Part shown: piece by piece, positions 24,175 through 32,288 of the stretch
How the letters are laid out: every line of letters begins with the position of its first letter
Numbering within the stretch: position 1 is the stretch's first letter
From: a virus
IMG/VR virus record: IMGVR_UViG_3300010412_000004
Coordinates: 1-64,000 of that record
Reading direction: 5' to 3' (one strand)
Length of the DNA stretch: 64,000 bases
The notes under the pieces: generated by a model
What the model saw: only the letters and a program-made list of their open reading frames with translations
Told to the model about the DNA's origin: nothing
Database searches by the model: none
Translations under genes and position numbers: made by a program

Positions 24175-25403
24175 TTGAATAAATCAAATTTTTCTTGTTT
24201 ATGTTGTTTGAAGGCCCAAGGCCACTTTGGCACACTATTTTGTAGGTCTATATAGTACATGATATTGAGCTCATCCCTGAGTTTGTAGCTGTTGGCGAGT
24301 CCTTTTTCTATTACTATTTCTATTTCTCTGGATTTATCTCCCTTTTTGCCTTTAATCCATCTTTCATTCTCTCCAAGTGTATAGTCTCCTGGAACAACTT
24401 TGTATTCTGATTTTCCAAGTTTATATCCTTTTTTATTGAAGTAATCTAAGATGTATAACCGTTCCGCCTTGGAGTAGGTAAGAATATGTTTCCCTTCAAT
24501 CTCCTTCTTTTGAGGAGATCTATCTGATACGGTAACATTGTGAGCATTTCTGGCATAATCAAATTTACCGCCTCTGGTTTTTGGTACACATACGATCCCA
24601 TATTTACCAAATTTAACCCAACTGGTACTGTCAACACTATACCAAGGGTACCTTGTAAGTAATCCTGCCGAAGTAACTGCAAATCCATGAACTTTAACTT
24701 TTGGCATTCCCATGTCATCTGTGAGCATCTCACTCCATATCTTATCTAATCCTTGGTATATCACATTTTCTGGATTAGGTATAATTCCTCCTATGGCAAT
24801 ATAATCATGTCCCCTATCTAGATACATTTTTAACCATTCTGGGGAATTACCAAAGTGCCATACTGGAATAGGTTTTAGTCCTTTGCTTTCCATATATTGT
24901 TGGTTGTACCAAGTTTCTTCTGCATTATTGATCACATCTAGGTTAGCGTAGACTTCTATATAAGGGAGGTATTTTTTGATGAAAAGAACATACTGCCTTC
25001 TATATTTGATATAATGATCAGATTTTAGATAAGAGTAATCATCATTCTTTCTGTCACCAAGGAAACTTCCCATATAGGTATGTGCTCCTCCCTTATGGGA
25101 CCTCATGTGTTTATTATAGAGGCTAGGTGCTCCACTATCTACGAATATTTTAAGGTCTTTTGGAGTAGTTACGGAGTCAGGTTTTAATTGAGATACTTCA
25201 TTTTCTACCGTTCTTATTTTTTCTGGAACTGTTCCTTTTTCCACCATTACCCTCATATCATATTTTTGAATTGTTTTGATGTAATCTCCGGTTCTATCAA
25301 ACCTTATACCAAGGTCTAGTACTCTTTTTACCTCATCAGTACTTGGCCAAATATTACTTCTCCCGGCGTGTTCTCTGGAGAATCCTCTAGGATATATCTT
25401 CAT
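24171..25403 (-). CDS. dpdA: DpdA-like DNA 7-deazaguanine transglycosylase
   Basis: 410 residues from MKIYPRG, whose ATG overlaps the preceding stop. TGT-superfamily features: catalytic-region Asp in LKIFVDSGAPSLYN, barrel strand VYANLDVINNAEETWYNQQYMES, HFGNSPEWLKMYLDRGHDYIAIGGI, and KVHGFAVTSAGLLTRYPWYSVDSTSW. This set is typical of phage-encoded DpdA enzymes that replace guanine in DNA with a 7-deazaguanine base. The C-terminal 130 residues are outside the barrel and carry a charged low-complexity stretch. In one gene run with FolE, QueE, QueD, a radical SAM enzyme and a glycosyltransferase. A tRNA-acting TGT is the main alternative. Confidence 0.82.
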   Translation of the reverse strand: MKIYPRGFSREHAGRSNIWPSTDEVKRVLDLGIRFDRTGDYIKTIQKYDMRVMVEKGTVPEKIRTVENEVSQLKPDSVTTPKDLKIFVDSGAPSLYNKHMRSHKGGAHTYMGSFLGDRKNDDYSYLKSDHYIKYRRQYVLFIKKYLPYIEVYANLDVINNAEETWYNQQYMESKGLKPIPVWHFGNSPEWLKMYLDRGHDYIAIGGIIPNPENVIYQGLDKIWSEMLTDDMGMPKVKVHGFAVTSAGLLTRYPWYSVDSTSWVKFGKYGIVCVPKTRGGKFDYARNAHNVTVSDRSPQKKEIEGKHILTYSKAERLYILDYFNKKGYKLGKSEYKVVPGDYTLGENERWIKGKKGDKSREIEIVIEKGLANSYKLRDELNIMYYIDLQNSVPKWPWAFKQHKQEKFDLFK

Positions 25404-26422
25404 AGTGCTTTTATACAATCCAACATATTTTTAATGGCTTGACTTCCATCTAAAATCATTTTATTTTGTAGTTTATTAAGATATTTTCTAAAGTATTTCT
25501 CCTGTTTTTCATCTCTTAATATATTAATGATTTTATCCACACACTCGTCAAAGGTTTTGAATCTAAAAGGTCGTGGATATAATTCTTCATAACTCAGTCT
25601 ATTAGGAACTAAAGGGATACAACCAGACATCACCGATTCCTGCATAGCTATTCCCCAGGTTTCCTGTCTGGAAAAAGATACAGCTATTTTTGATGCCTGT
25701 AGTATATCATAATACTTCTCTTTGGTATTACATATCAACTTAGTTTTTACAAAATCATAATGAGGGAAAATAGGTTTAATTGTCTTCTCTAAGGCGTCAA
25801 AATAGGAGGGTTCTTTTTCAGGATCTAGTCTATGAGGAAATACAATCATATTCATTTTATGGGTATCTACTAACCACTCTGGGTATATTGGCAGACCGGT
25901 AACTGCTATTTTATGACTCAACACTTCTCTTTTTTCCATTAACAATCTTTTATGAAAATCAGTAGCCACAAAAATTTTGTCAACAAGAGTTGTCCATCCT
26001 TTTTCTATATGAGATGCCCAGTAGTCCATCCCCATTCTATGTAGAAAATCATGTTCATCATATGTGCCTGCATGAAGTATTCCACATATATTTATATCCA
26101 ATCTTAAAGCATCTCTAATGTAGGCCAACATTTCAATTCCAGGAAACCATAAATCATGAAATAAAAAGGTATCCTTATCTCTTATTACTCCCTTATCAAT
26201 TAACCTACATATTTCTCTGAGTTGGGCGGCCTTAAATAAGTTCGTTCCTATAATGTCAAGAAAAGATCCTTGCCGTATTTTGTGTGTAATAGGGTCAGGG
26301 TAAATAGTGATATAATCTTTTTCTACCTCGAGCCCATTTGCTTGGAACTCTCTTGGGAACCATTTATTCCACTGAGCAGAGTATCTTTCCTCTAAACTTT
26401 CTATGGGCACATTAATTATCAT
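25400..26422 (-). CDS. GT-B fold glycosyltransferase (GT4-like)
   Basis: 340 residues. N-terminal half has FLFHDLWFPGIEMLAYI and GILHAGTYDEHDFL; C-terminal half has MIVFPHRLDPEKEPSYFDAL and the donor-site EX7E motif in SRQETWGIAMQESVMSGCIPLVPN. A retaining, nucleotide-sugar-using enzyme is likely. It is the first gene after a TTTATC-TTG promoter and overlaps the DpdA-like gene by 4 nt, so the two are co-translated. Target could be the modified base or something else; only co-location supports the former. Queuosine-tRNA mannosyltransferases use the same fold. Confidence 0.78.
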   Translation of the reverse strand: MIINVPIESLEERYSAQWNKWFPREFQANGLEVEKDYITIYPDPITHKIRQGSFLDIIGTNLFKAAQLREICRLIDKGVIRDKDTFLFHDLWFPGIEMLAYIRDALRLDINICGILHAGTYDEHDFLHRMGMDYWASHIEKGWTTLVDKIFVATDFHKRLLMEKREVLSHKIAVTGLPIYPEWLVDTHKMNMIVFPHRLDPEKEPSYFDALEKTIKPIFPHYDFVKTKLICNTKEKYYDILQASKIAVSFSRQETWGIAMQESVMSGCIPLVPNRLSYEELYPRPFRFKTFDECVDKIINILRDEKQEKYFRKYLNKLQNKMILDGSQAIKNMLDCIKAL

Positions 26423-26441
26423 AATTCGCCTCTTTGTTTCA

Positions 26442-26480
26442 ATTAAACACTAAACTCATTGAAATTACAAGATAAATTTT
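26442..26480 (-). promoter_or_regulatory. early-type promoter (family copy 2)
   Basis: Minus strand TTTATC then -35 TTGTAA (26465-26470), 17-nt spacer, -10 TTTAAT (26442-26447). 20 nt before the glycosyltransferase-DpdA run. Confidence 0.65.
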
Positions 26481-26485
26481 TAGGT

Positions 26486-27841
26486 TTAAATTATTCTTAA
26501 CCTAGCACATATGGCATAGAATATAGCCGCATCTTCTATGGGGAGATGGTAATCTTTAGTATCCTCCTTAATTGCCTCAGCGATCTTCCATCCATTTCTA
26601 TTGCTTAAATATGTCATCATATATTCAATGTAGATACTTTTTAATTTATAAAGTTGAAACCATTTTATATCCTCCTCTTTTATGTCCCTTTTCGTATGTA
26701 TTCTATCAAGCAAAAAAGAGTCAGGCATAAAACTTGGTATTAGTCTCATCGGTCTATTGTTTAGGGTATGTCCTTTGAGGTGAGAGGTTTCATAAATCTT
26801 TGTTCCATGATATACCTGAAAGAATTGACCAAGACCTCCTTCGGTTCCATTTGTTTGTACTCTTCCATAAAGGTCATTCATTTTAAACCCATATTTAGAT
26901 AAGAATTCCCCAGTGGTGTTTAAAGTCTTTAACGTTTCACCAGGATAGAATGTCATGGTTAACCAAAAGATGGGCACATCACACTTCTCAGCCAAATCTA
27001 TGCATCGTGCGACAGGTGACTTACCCATATCACTTCCTAGGTTCTTATCAGCAGTTTCCAGACCTACCTCGATTAATCTTACTCCTGCATCATGAAGTAT
27101 TTTGGTACCATACATAGAGATAAACCTATTTACTGTGGAAACTTCTCCTAAGGCTATGAAATTGAAGCCACCCATTTGGTATGCCCAATGTAATATGTTG
27201 TATGCCCTTTGAGTATCAAAAAAGAAATCTTCATCAGTGAAATGAATATTGTGGTATCCAAAATATTTACACCTTACGAGCATAGTGTGGATTTGTTCTA
27301 AATCCAAAACTATTCTTTTTCTGTTTGTATTTACTGTGGAAGGACAGAAGGAGCAACCTCTTGGACATCCATATGAAGTAAAGAGAGGGTATACCTTTCC
27401 CGAATATTTTCTCAAGTGCATATCACAATCGCTCAACGTGAGGAATCTTAAATATTGATATGTATAAGGATAGTAGAACATTCCATCTTTAATCATATAA
27501 TCTTCCACCTTAAACATATCTAAATCTAGACTTTGGATGAGGGGATAGTATCCAAAAAAGCTGGGTTTAACAGGTAGAAATTTATCAAGCATTTTGCAGA
27601 GTTCGATTTGAGGGTAGGACCATAGAGCTACTAAATAATTATTAGATTTTGGTAGGTCATCTATTCCTGCCATGGTGAAATTTTCTTCTAACCATACAAT
27701 CTCTTCTTCTTTATTCATTAGGTAATAATTGTAGAGTATATAAGGTAAGTAGCAAAAACTACCCCTATTGACTTCAGGAGAGGTTGGGTCAATTATTACT
27801 ATATCCGCCTTAGTAGGGCGTATCCTCCCATTCTGCTCCAT
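26486..27841 (-). CDS. radical SAM enzyme of unknown target (B12-binding-like N-terminus)
   Basis: About 451 residues; the second Met is chosen because GGAGG is 9 nt upstream (the first, at 27847, is only 3 nt away). N-terminal 130 residues (ADIVIIDPTSPEVNRGSFCYLPY, YLVALWSYPQ) resemble the cobalamin-domain-like front of B12 radical SAM proteins, without an obvious DxHxxG. The radical SAM cluster is YGCPRGCSFCPS (Cys near 161, 165, 168 of the longer form). Later FTDEDFFFDTQRA, LIEVGLETAD and TFYPGET fit the barrel. Separate from QueE. Overlaps the QueD-like gene, so it belongs to the deazaguanine run. Could modify the base further; unproven. Confidence 0.78.
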   Translation of the reverse strand: MEQNGRIRPTKADIVIIDPTSPEVNRGSFCYLPYILYNYYLMNKEEEIVWLEENFTMAGIDDLPKSNNYLVALWSYPQIELCKMLDKFLPVKPSFFGYYPLIQSLDLDMFKVEDYMIKDGMFYYPYTYQYLRFLTLSDCDMHLRKYSGKVYPLFTSYGCPRGCSFCPSTVNTNRKRIVLDLEQIHTMLVRCKYFGYHNIHFTDEDFFFDTQRAYNILHWAYQMGGFNFIALGEVSTVNRFISMYGTKILHDAGVRLIEVGLETADKNLGSDMGKSPVARCIDLAEKCDVPIFWLTMTFYPGETLKTLNTTGEFLSKYGFKMNDLYGRVQTNGTEGGLGQFFQVYHGTKIYETSHLKGHTLNNRPMRLIPSFMPDSFLLDRIHTKRDIKEEDIKWFQLYKLKSIYIEYMMTYLSNRNGWKIAEAIKEDTKDYHLPIEDAAIFYAICARLRII

Positions 27842-28145
27842 TTTCATTATCCTCCATAACTCTTACATAACAGGCCTTAAATTGCTCAGCTAATTGTTTA
27901 CATATCATTTCACAACTGGTTCTGCCGAGAAATCTATCCCAATAGGTTATCATGATGAAATCGTCTACCTGTCTCTTCATTTCAATAAATTCTATGTCCC
28001 TATCATCATGGTGAACCTCCCATTTCATCCTTACATGGAAGATGTGACGGTGTGGATATTTTAAATGAGATTGAGTTTCTATGGGACATTCTGGCCAATG
28101 ATGTGTAGCTGTAAAACTTGTATTGATTACAATTTTAGTGGACAT
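27810..28145 (-). CDS. divergent QueD/PTPS-like protein
   Basis: 111 residues from the ATG with GGAG seven bases upstream. Zinc-ligand pattern of 6-pyruvoyl-tetrahydropterin synthases is kept: His in FTATHHWPE and the pair in YPHRHIFHV; Glu in TSCEMICKQLAEQF. The Cys that precedes HGH in canonical QueD is missing here (LKYPHRH), as is the LDH motif. A canonical QueD is encoded at 30199, so this paralogue may act on another pterin-like or deazapurine intermediate or be a binding subunit. Translationally linked to the radical SAM gene. Confidence 0.7.
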   Translation of the reverse strand: MSTKIVINTSFTATHHWPECPIETQSHLKYPHRHIFHVRMKWEVHHDDRDIEFIEMKRQVDDFIMITYWDRFLGRTSCEMICKQLAEQFKACYVRVMEDNENGAEWEDTPY

Positions 28146-28323
28146 CCACATACTCCATAATGATTGTAAGAGCTCTGTTATAATCGCCAGACTTGAGAAT
28201 CTTTTTAATCATTTCTTCCGCCCGCTCCTCTTGACCTGCCTTTTTTAGAGCTTTACTCGCCAAGCCCATAAGGTTGAAAATATTTCCATTTTTACCTACT
28301 AGCTTGCATTTTGGTTTTTCCAT
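28135..28323 (-). CDS. small conserved-type helical protein (62 aa)
   Basis: Reads MEKPKCKLVGKNGNIFNLMG, then ASKALKKAGQEERAEEMIKK and SGDYNRALTIIMEYVDV. I recognise this pattern (x-x-L-V-G-x-D/N-G-N-x-F, then SGDYxxxL) from small proteins in many phages, without known function. Overlaps the QueD-like gene and lies 1 nt from FolE. Confidence 0.7.
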   Translation of the reverse strand: MEKPKCKLVGKNGNIFNLMGLASKALKKAGQEERAEEMIKKILKSGDYNRALTIIMEYVDVH

Positions 28324-28324
28324 T

Positions 28325-28900
28325 TTATCCTCCCATTATTAAGGACATTTCAATCCATCTCATGGCTTCATCACGAGCTTTAAGGTCATCCATTAAAACT
28401 CCACTCAAAGCTGAAGTTGTCATACCAGACCCACTTTGTTGTTTAACCCCTCTACATCTCATACAACCGTGGATAGCTCGCATGGCCACTATGGTACCAT
28501 ATGGTTTAATGTGACGGTCAAATTGTTTGATTACATCATCACATAATGTTTCCTGTAGTTGTGGTCTAAGGGAGTAATGATTGATTAGGCGTGCAGGTTT
28601 TGATGCACCTACGAGAAGTTCTTTAGGTATGTATCCTAACCACGCTTTTCCTTCAAAGGGTAGAAAATGGTGGGAACACCATGATACAAAGTGTATGGTG
28701 TCGAACATGATAAGTTGCTTGTAATCTCGATCATTTGGGAAGGCTTTGAAATCTGTAAATTCCTTCCCTACATTCGCAAATATTTCTTGGTACATTCGCT
28801 CAAGTCTTTGGGGTGTTTCACGAAGGTTGGGGTCAGATAAATCCAACCCCAACTCTTCGCTGATGACTTTACTGAAGTACCAAGCCATCGACTGGCTCAT
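28325..28900 (-). CDS. folE: GTP cyclohydrolase I
   Basis: 191 residues from ATG preceded by AGAGGTGACC. Signature elements: IHFVSWCSHHFLPFEGKAWLGYIP (zinc Cys and His), SKPARLINHYSLRPQLQE, and AIHGCMRCRGVKQQSG (second zinc Cys, catalytic region). Full family length for a short prokaryotic form. Converts GTP to dihydroneopterin triphosphate, the first step of 7-deazaguanine synthesis. Together with QueD (30199) and QueE (29555) this leads to 7-carboxy-7-deazaguanine. Confidence 0.93.
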   Translation of the reverse strand: MSQSMAWYFSKVISEELGLDLSDPNLRETPQRLERMYQEIFANVGKEFTDFKAFPNDRDYKQLIMFDTIHFVSWCSHHFLPFEGKAWLGYIPKELLVGASKPARLINHYSLRPQLQETLCDDVIKQFDRHIKPYGTIVAMRAIHGCMRCRGVKQQSGSGMTTSALSGVLMDDLKARDEAMRWIEMSLIMGG

Positions 28901-28909
28901 GGTCACCTC

Positions 28910-29419
28910 TTACTTGGCGTCTTCTTCCTCAGTGGTTGGTTCCGGTTCACCTTTTTCCTTGGCGATCCGTTTCTTGGCAATGTTGATGTAGATTGCGATC
29001 CGTTTCTTGATGAATTCTGTATCAGCCTGACCCCTCTCGTTGTAACGTTTGGAGAAGGCTGCCGCGATTTCATCCTCGGACTTGCCCGCCAAAACCATGT
29101 CGTAAGCCAGTTTTTCATTGGAAGGACCAGAAGGCCGTGTGGACTTCTTCTTTTTCTTTGCCTCCATCTTTTCGATTTCCTCAGGGGAGGGGTCCTTCCC
29201 TTCCACGATGCCGTTGTAGAAGACAACAACGGTTTCAGGCAGTTTTTTCTCCTCTTCACTTCCTTCCGCGACGGATTCTACTGCCTTCAGGAAACTCTCG
29301 ACCAGGTCTTCCTTCTTGACCCCAACGGTCTTGAGCTTCACGGGGATGGCACCACTAGAGTTCAGGATACCAATCTCCTTTCGCAGGTCGTTAGCATTTA
29401 CGAATTGTGGACTTAACAT
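28910..29419 (-). CDS. probably highly expressed charged protein with C-terminal helical module
   Basis: 169 residues. N-terminal SPQFVNANDLRKEIGILNSSGAIPV, a charged linker (EKMEAKKKKKSTRPSG), and a helical C-terminal module (EDEIAAAFSKRYNERGQADT, KKRIAIYINIAKKRI). The gene is clearly richer in GC and uses codons unlike its neighbours (GCC, AAG, CTC), resembling the capsid gene at 55388; this suggests high expression rather than transfer. It has its own promoter (29478). The C-terminal module is similar in layout to that of the RRSLIIE-type genes at 38987 and 47597. Function unknown. Confidence 0.7.
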   Translation of the reverse strand: MLSPQFVNANDLRKEIGILNSSGAIPVKLKTVGVKKEDLVESFLKAVESVAEGSEEEKKLPETVVVFYNGIVEGKDPSPEEIEKMEAKKKKKSTRPSGPSNEKLAYDMVLAGKSEDEIAAAFSKRYNERGQADTEFIKKRIAIYINIAKKRIAKEKGEPEPTTEEEDAK

Positions 29420-29477
29420 AAATTACCTCCTTGTTCCATAAAAGATTAATATTATAGTGTTCTCCAGCCTATGCACA

Positions 29478-29512
29478 TACTATAGAACAATTTAAAAGGT
29501 ATTGCAAGATAA
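29478..29512 (-). promoter_or_regulatory. early-type promoter (family copy 3)
   Basis: Minus strand TTTATC, -35 TTGCAA (29501-29506), 17-nt spacer, -10 TATAGT (29478-29483). Drives the charged protein gene at 28910-29419 and probably the genes down to 26486. Confidence 0.7.
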
Positions 29513-29554
29513 AAGTGTGTTAATTGGTGATATTTTTTAGGAGAACTATCCTGA

Positions 29555-30202
29555 TTATTTTTCTTCCTTTATATGTGCCAGTTTATGTAGCTGGAGATTT
29601 ATCTGAACCATATATAGTTTGTCTTTCCTCATCCAGGTCATTAGGTCATTTACGTTTAAACCAGGAGTTACTGGACTAAAGGCTATTCTTGGAGGACAAT
29701 TTTTGGATTCCTCGTAAACATGTTTTACTATTGATCTCGCCTGTTTGTAATCGCTAAAATTGGTAATTACAAATTTAAGAAAGTCCTCCGCGAGCATACT
29801 GTCTAACCATTTATTATCAAATTTCATACCTATTTTATAATCAACCACCCAGCAATCTACATATTCAAATATTTCCTCATTTTGTGGTAGTAATGATCCA
29901 TTTGTCTCGATAGTGATATTATGATCATTACTTTTTAATTGTTTCAAAAGAGGTAAAAGGTCCTCCTGCAGTAAAGGCTCTCCTCCTGTGAGTGTAACTT
30001 CGATTACACCTAATTTATCTACCTCATGGACAACCTGACTTACTCCCACTTCCTTACCACTATCTACACCCCAAGCATATTTAGTATCACAATAAGGACA
30101 ACTGAGATTACAACCAGCAAATCTAACAAAAGTAGCCCACACACCTTGACCAAGATAGTTTACTTCCCCTTGAATGGATGAAAAAATACTATATACTCTC
30201 AT
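29555..30202 (-). CDS. queE: 7-carboxy-7-deazaguanine synthase
   Basis: 215 residues. The N-terminus MRVYSIFSSIQGEVNYLGQG is the QueE SIQGEG-type substrate loop. The cluster is CNLSCPYC (Cys 31, 35, 38), the CxxxCxxC of radical SAM proteins, followed by DTKYAW. Then VTLTGGEPLLQ (SAM-binding GGEP) and TIETNGS. Rearranges 6-carboxy-tetrahydropterin to 7-carboxy-7-deazaguanine. Start overlaps the QueD stop as ATGA with GGAGGTAAATTTCAA before it. Confidence 0.93.
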   Translation of the reverse strand: MRVYSIFSSIQGEVNYLGQGVWATFVRFAGCNLSCPYCDTKYAWGVDSGKEVGVSQVVHEVDKLGVIEVTLTGGEPLLQEDLLPLLKQLKSNDHNITIETNGSLLPQNEEIFEYVDCWVVDYKIGMKFDNKWLDSMLAEDFLKFVITNFSDYKQARSIVKHVYEESKNCPPRIAFSPVTPGLNVNDLMTWMRKDKLYMVQINLQLHKLAHIKEEK

Positions 30203-30576
30203 TTGAAATTTACCTCCATATAAGAGTTTTCAGTTTCCCATAATCTTAATCTGGTTATACAACTGATATTTATCACTTTAGGAAGGTCACCATAAAGTCT
30301 TTCGGTTATCCACATGAGTATGTTCTCACCTGTAGGATTTTCTATCTTTGTGTTTATACAGGAGTGATCAAGTTGGTCTATAATCATTTCTTGTACTGCC
30401 TTTTTGAGGTTAGAAAGGTCGGTAACCATTCCCTTCTCAGGAGTCTCTGTTTTCTGTATCCCCCCTTCCACCTCTACCTCTAATTTGTAGCTGTGCCCAT
30501 GTAACTCTTTACATTTACCTTCATGGTGTGGTAGATGGTGTGCCGCCTCAAATCTAAAAATTCTTCCTATTTTCAT
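30199..30576 (-). CDS. queD: 6-carboxy-5,6,7,8-tetrahydropterin synthase
   Basis: 125 residues. FRFEAAHHLPHHEGKCKELHGHSYKL has the zinc His residues and the catalytic Cys of the family; MVTDLSNLKKAV, QLDHSCIN and NPTGENILMWI complete the canonical motifs (the last has T-x-E). Converts dihydroneopterin triphosphate to 6-carboxytetrahydropterin. SD AAAGGAGGAATAAAG. Directly coupled to queE. Confidence 0.94.
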   Translation of the reverse strand: MKIGRIFRFEAAHHLPHHEGKCKELHGHSYKLEVEVEGGIQKTETPEKGMVTDLSNLKKAVQEMIIDQLDHSCINTKIENPTGENILMWITERLYGDLPKVINISCITRLRLWETENSYMEVNFK

Positions 30577-30588
30577 CTTTATTCCTCC

Positions 30589-30753
30589 TTATCCTTGAAT
30601 TTGGTAGGATTCTTGTTTCTCGCATCTGCTACAAATCTTATACCCCCAGGTTACAGATATTGTATTAGGATATTCTGCAGGATGATTACCCAGATATACA
30701 TAGAAATAATTATGTCCAACTATCCAACAGATAAATTTTCTTATATATATCAT
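30589..30753 (-). CDS. small zinc-binding protein (DUF1660-like)
   Basis: 54 residues: FICWIVGHNYFYVYLGNH in the first half and YKICSRCEKQESYQIQG at the end. A Cys-x4-GH plus CxxC layout resembles DUF1660 phage proteins. ATG is preceded by GAGGAAGA; the stop is followed within 13 nt by queD. Its start overlaps the end of the helicase gene. Function unknown. Confidence 0.7.
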   Translation of the reverse strand: MIYIRKFICWIVGHNYFYVYLGNHPAEYPNTISVTWGYKICSRCEKQESYQIQG

Positions 30754-32288
30754 TCTTCCTCCTCTCTGTTCATCCCTACATAGTAAAATCCATCTAAATA
30801 AGGTTGACCTAATTCAAGTTGTTGAAGGGTTACTATTTGAGTAAAATCATCAAAATATTTATGTCGATGGGCTAGTATTCCCATCCTCATTATCTTTTTT
30901 CTCTTCTCAGTTTCAGTTTGATTAAGGGTAGCCATTATATCTACGTGAGCCAGCTTCCGTATATCCTCCCCTGTCTGTGTCTTCTTTACATTTTTAGATT
31001 CAAAACTCTGCCTATTAGACTGTGTGGCAGTTACCCAAAGACAGTTCCTCTCTTGAGCTATACCTTTAGCTTTTTTCCAGGTCTCGTTAATTGCGTCTCT
31101 ACCTACCAGGCGTGAATCTTCAGATTTAAGTAGGTCCATATAGTCAAGTATAATTACATCAGGCACAAATTCCTGAGAAAATTCAAGTATTTCTAAATCT
31201 CTGAGTATATCACTTATATTTACAGTTCCAATTGGGTAGGATATTGTCCTAAGGTTTCCTTCTCCATACATATTTTGAAAACCTTTTGAAGATCTTGATG
31301 TTAACGAGTAACTTAGTAAAGGCCTCCTTTCCATTACATACCATATGGCAGGTAAATAATTTCTGTCTGGATGTCCTTTACAGTAAGTACATACCCTATA
31401 TCTTATGTTAGGTGTAAACTTAGGAATCCTCCCTAAATTATCAGCAAGTTTTTCTGTTTGGGTTTTCTCTTTTTTATCGCAATCCCCTTTTTGGTTTCTT
31501 TGGCAGTCAAATATAGGTATGATAAAGTTTCCCTGTCTGTTTTCATTAGAGGAGGTGAGTCTTTTATAAGTTCTTAGGTTAGTCTCTGTCTTATCCATTT
31601 CTAATGATATCTCTACAACTTTTAACCTGTTGGTTAGAGCCGCAAATTTGAACTCTTCTAACCACCAAGTTTTCCCCCTTTTCATAGGACCCATTAGTGA
31701 AACAAGCCATTTCCTTTTGAGCGATCCTAAGAAGTCACCTAATATACCAGGAAGTAATAGAAGGTACTCTTCTTCTCTGAGTAACGTGGATTCTATTTCT
31801 TGAGGCTCAAAAGGATTTGTCCATTTAGATGTAACAAGAGAAACCTTTCTATAATTTGCTACCTCTAACTCAGCCTCATCCACCTTATTTAAATCTATTA
31901 ATGAACTAATCTTTTCTCTATGTTCTAATAAAGCCCTTTTCTTGAGGTAAACTACAGCTCTATCTAAGAAGTAGTCCACATTGTAGTTGGACATATCTTC
32001 GTACATCTGATTTAGGTCAATAAGGAACTCCGCTATTACCTCAGATAGGTCTTCCTCTAACTCCTCCTTCTTTATATTGTAAATGCTTTGAATATGTTCT
32101 TTTGGAGCCTCATCATACTCTTTAAAGTAATTTATACACCATTTAGATATTTCTTTAGAGTACTTAGATTGTAGATATGTAGGTTTCAATATTTCTATAA
32201 TTGACCTTAAGAATCTAGTGGAGGTTATCATCCCTATAATTAGATTCTTTTCATCTACTAGGTCAATTCTTTTTCTTTGAATTCTCAA
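30750..32288 (-). CDS. DnaB-like replicative helicase
   Basis: 512 residues, TTG start overlapping the preceding stop. N-terminal helical domain to about residue 170; RecA-like core with Walker A GPMKRGKT (200-207), KVVEISLEMDKTETNLR, Walker B VIILDYMDLL and TATQSNRQSF. Between them lies an insertion of about 80 residues with four Cys (DCQRNQKGDC and VCTYCKGH), not present in standard DnaB, probably binding zinc. Unwinds DNA at the fork, 5'-3'. Neighbours: primase and an initiation candidate upstream. Confidence 0.85.
   Translation of the reverse strand: MRIQRKRIDLVDEKNLIIGMITSTRFLRSIIEILKPTYLQSKYSKEISKWCINYFKEYDEAPKEHIQSIYNIKKEELEEDLSEVIAEFLIDLNQMYEDMSNYNVDYFLDRAVVYLKKRALLEHREKISSLIDLNKVDEAELEVANYRKVSLVTSKWTNPFEPQEIESTLLREEEYLLLLPGILGDFLGSLKRKWLVSLMGPMKRGKTWWLEEFKFAALTNRLKVVEISLEMDKTETNLRTYKRLTSSNENRQGNFIIPIFDCQRNQKGDCDKKEKTQTEKLADNLGRIPKFTPNIRYRVCTYCKGHPDRNYLPAIWYVMERRPLLSYSLTSRSSKGFQNMYGEGNLRTISYPIGTVNISDILRDLEILEFSQEFVPDVIILDYMDLLKSEDSRLVGRDAINETWKKAKGIAQERNCLWVTATQSNRQSFESKNVKKTQTGEDIRKLAHVDIMATLNQTETEKRKKIMRMGILAHRHKYFDDFTQIVTLQQLELGQPYLDGFYYVGMNREEEE

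Noticed and set aside
24171-30576. A queC (7-cyano-7-deazaguanine synthase) gene in the cluster
   Set aside because: No protein with the PP-loop GGxDS pattern was seen in the window, so the nitrile step must come from elsewhere or be absent.
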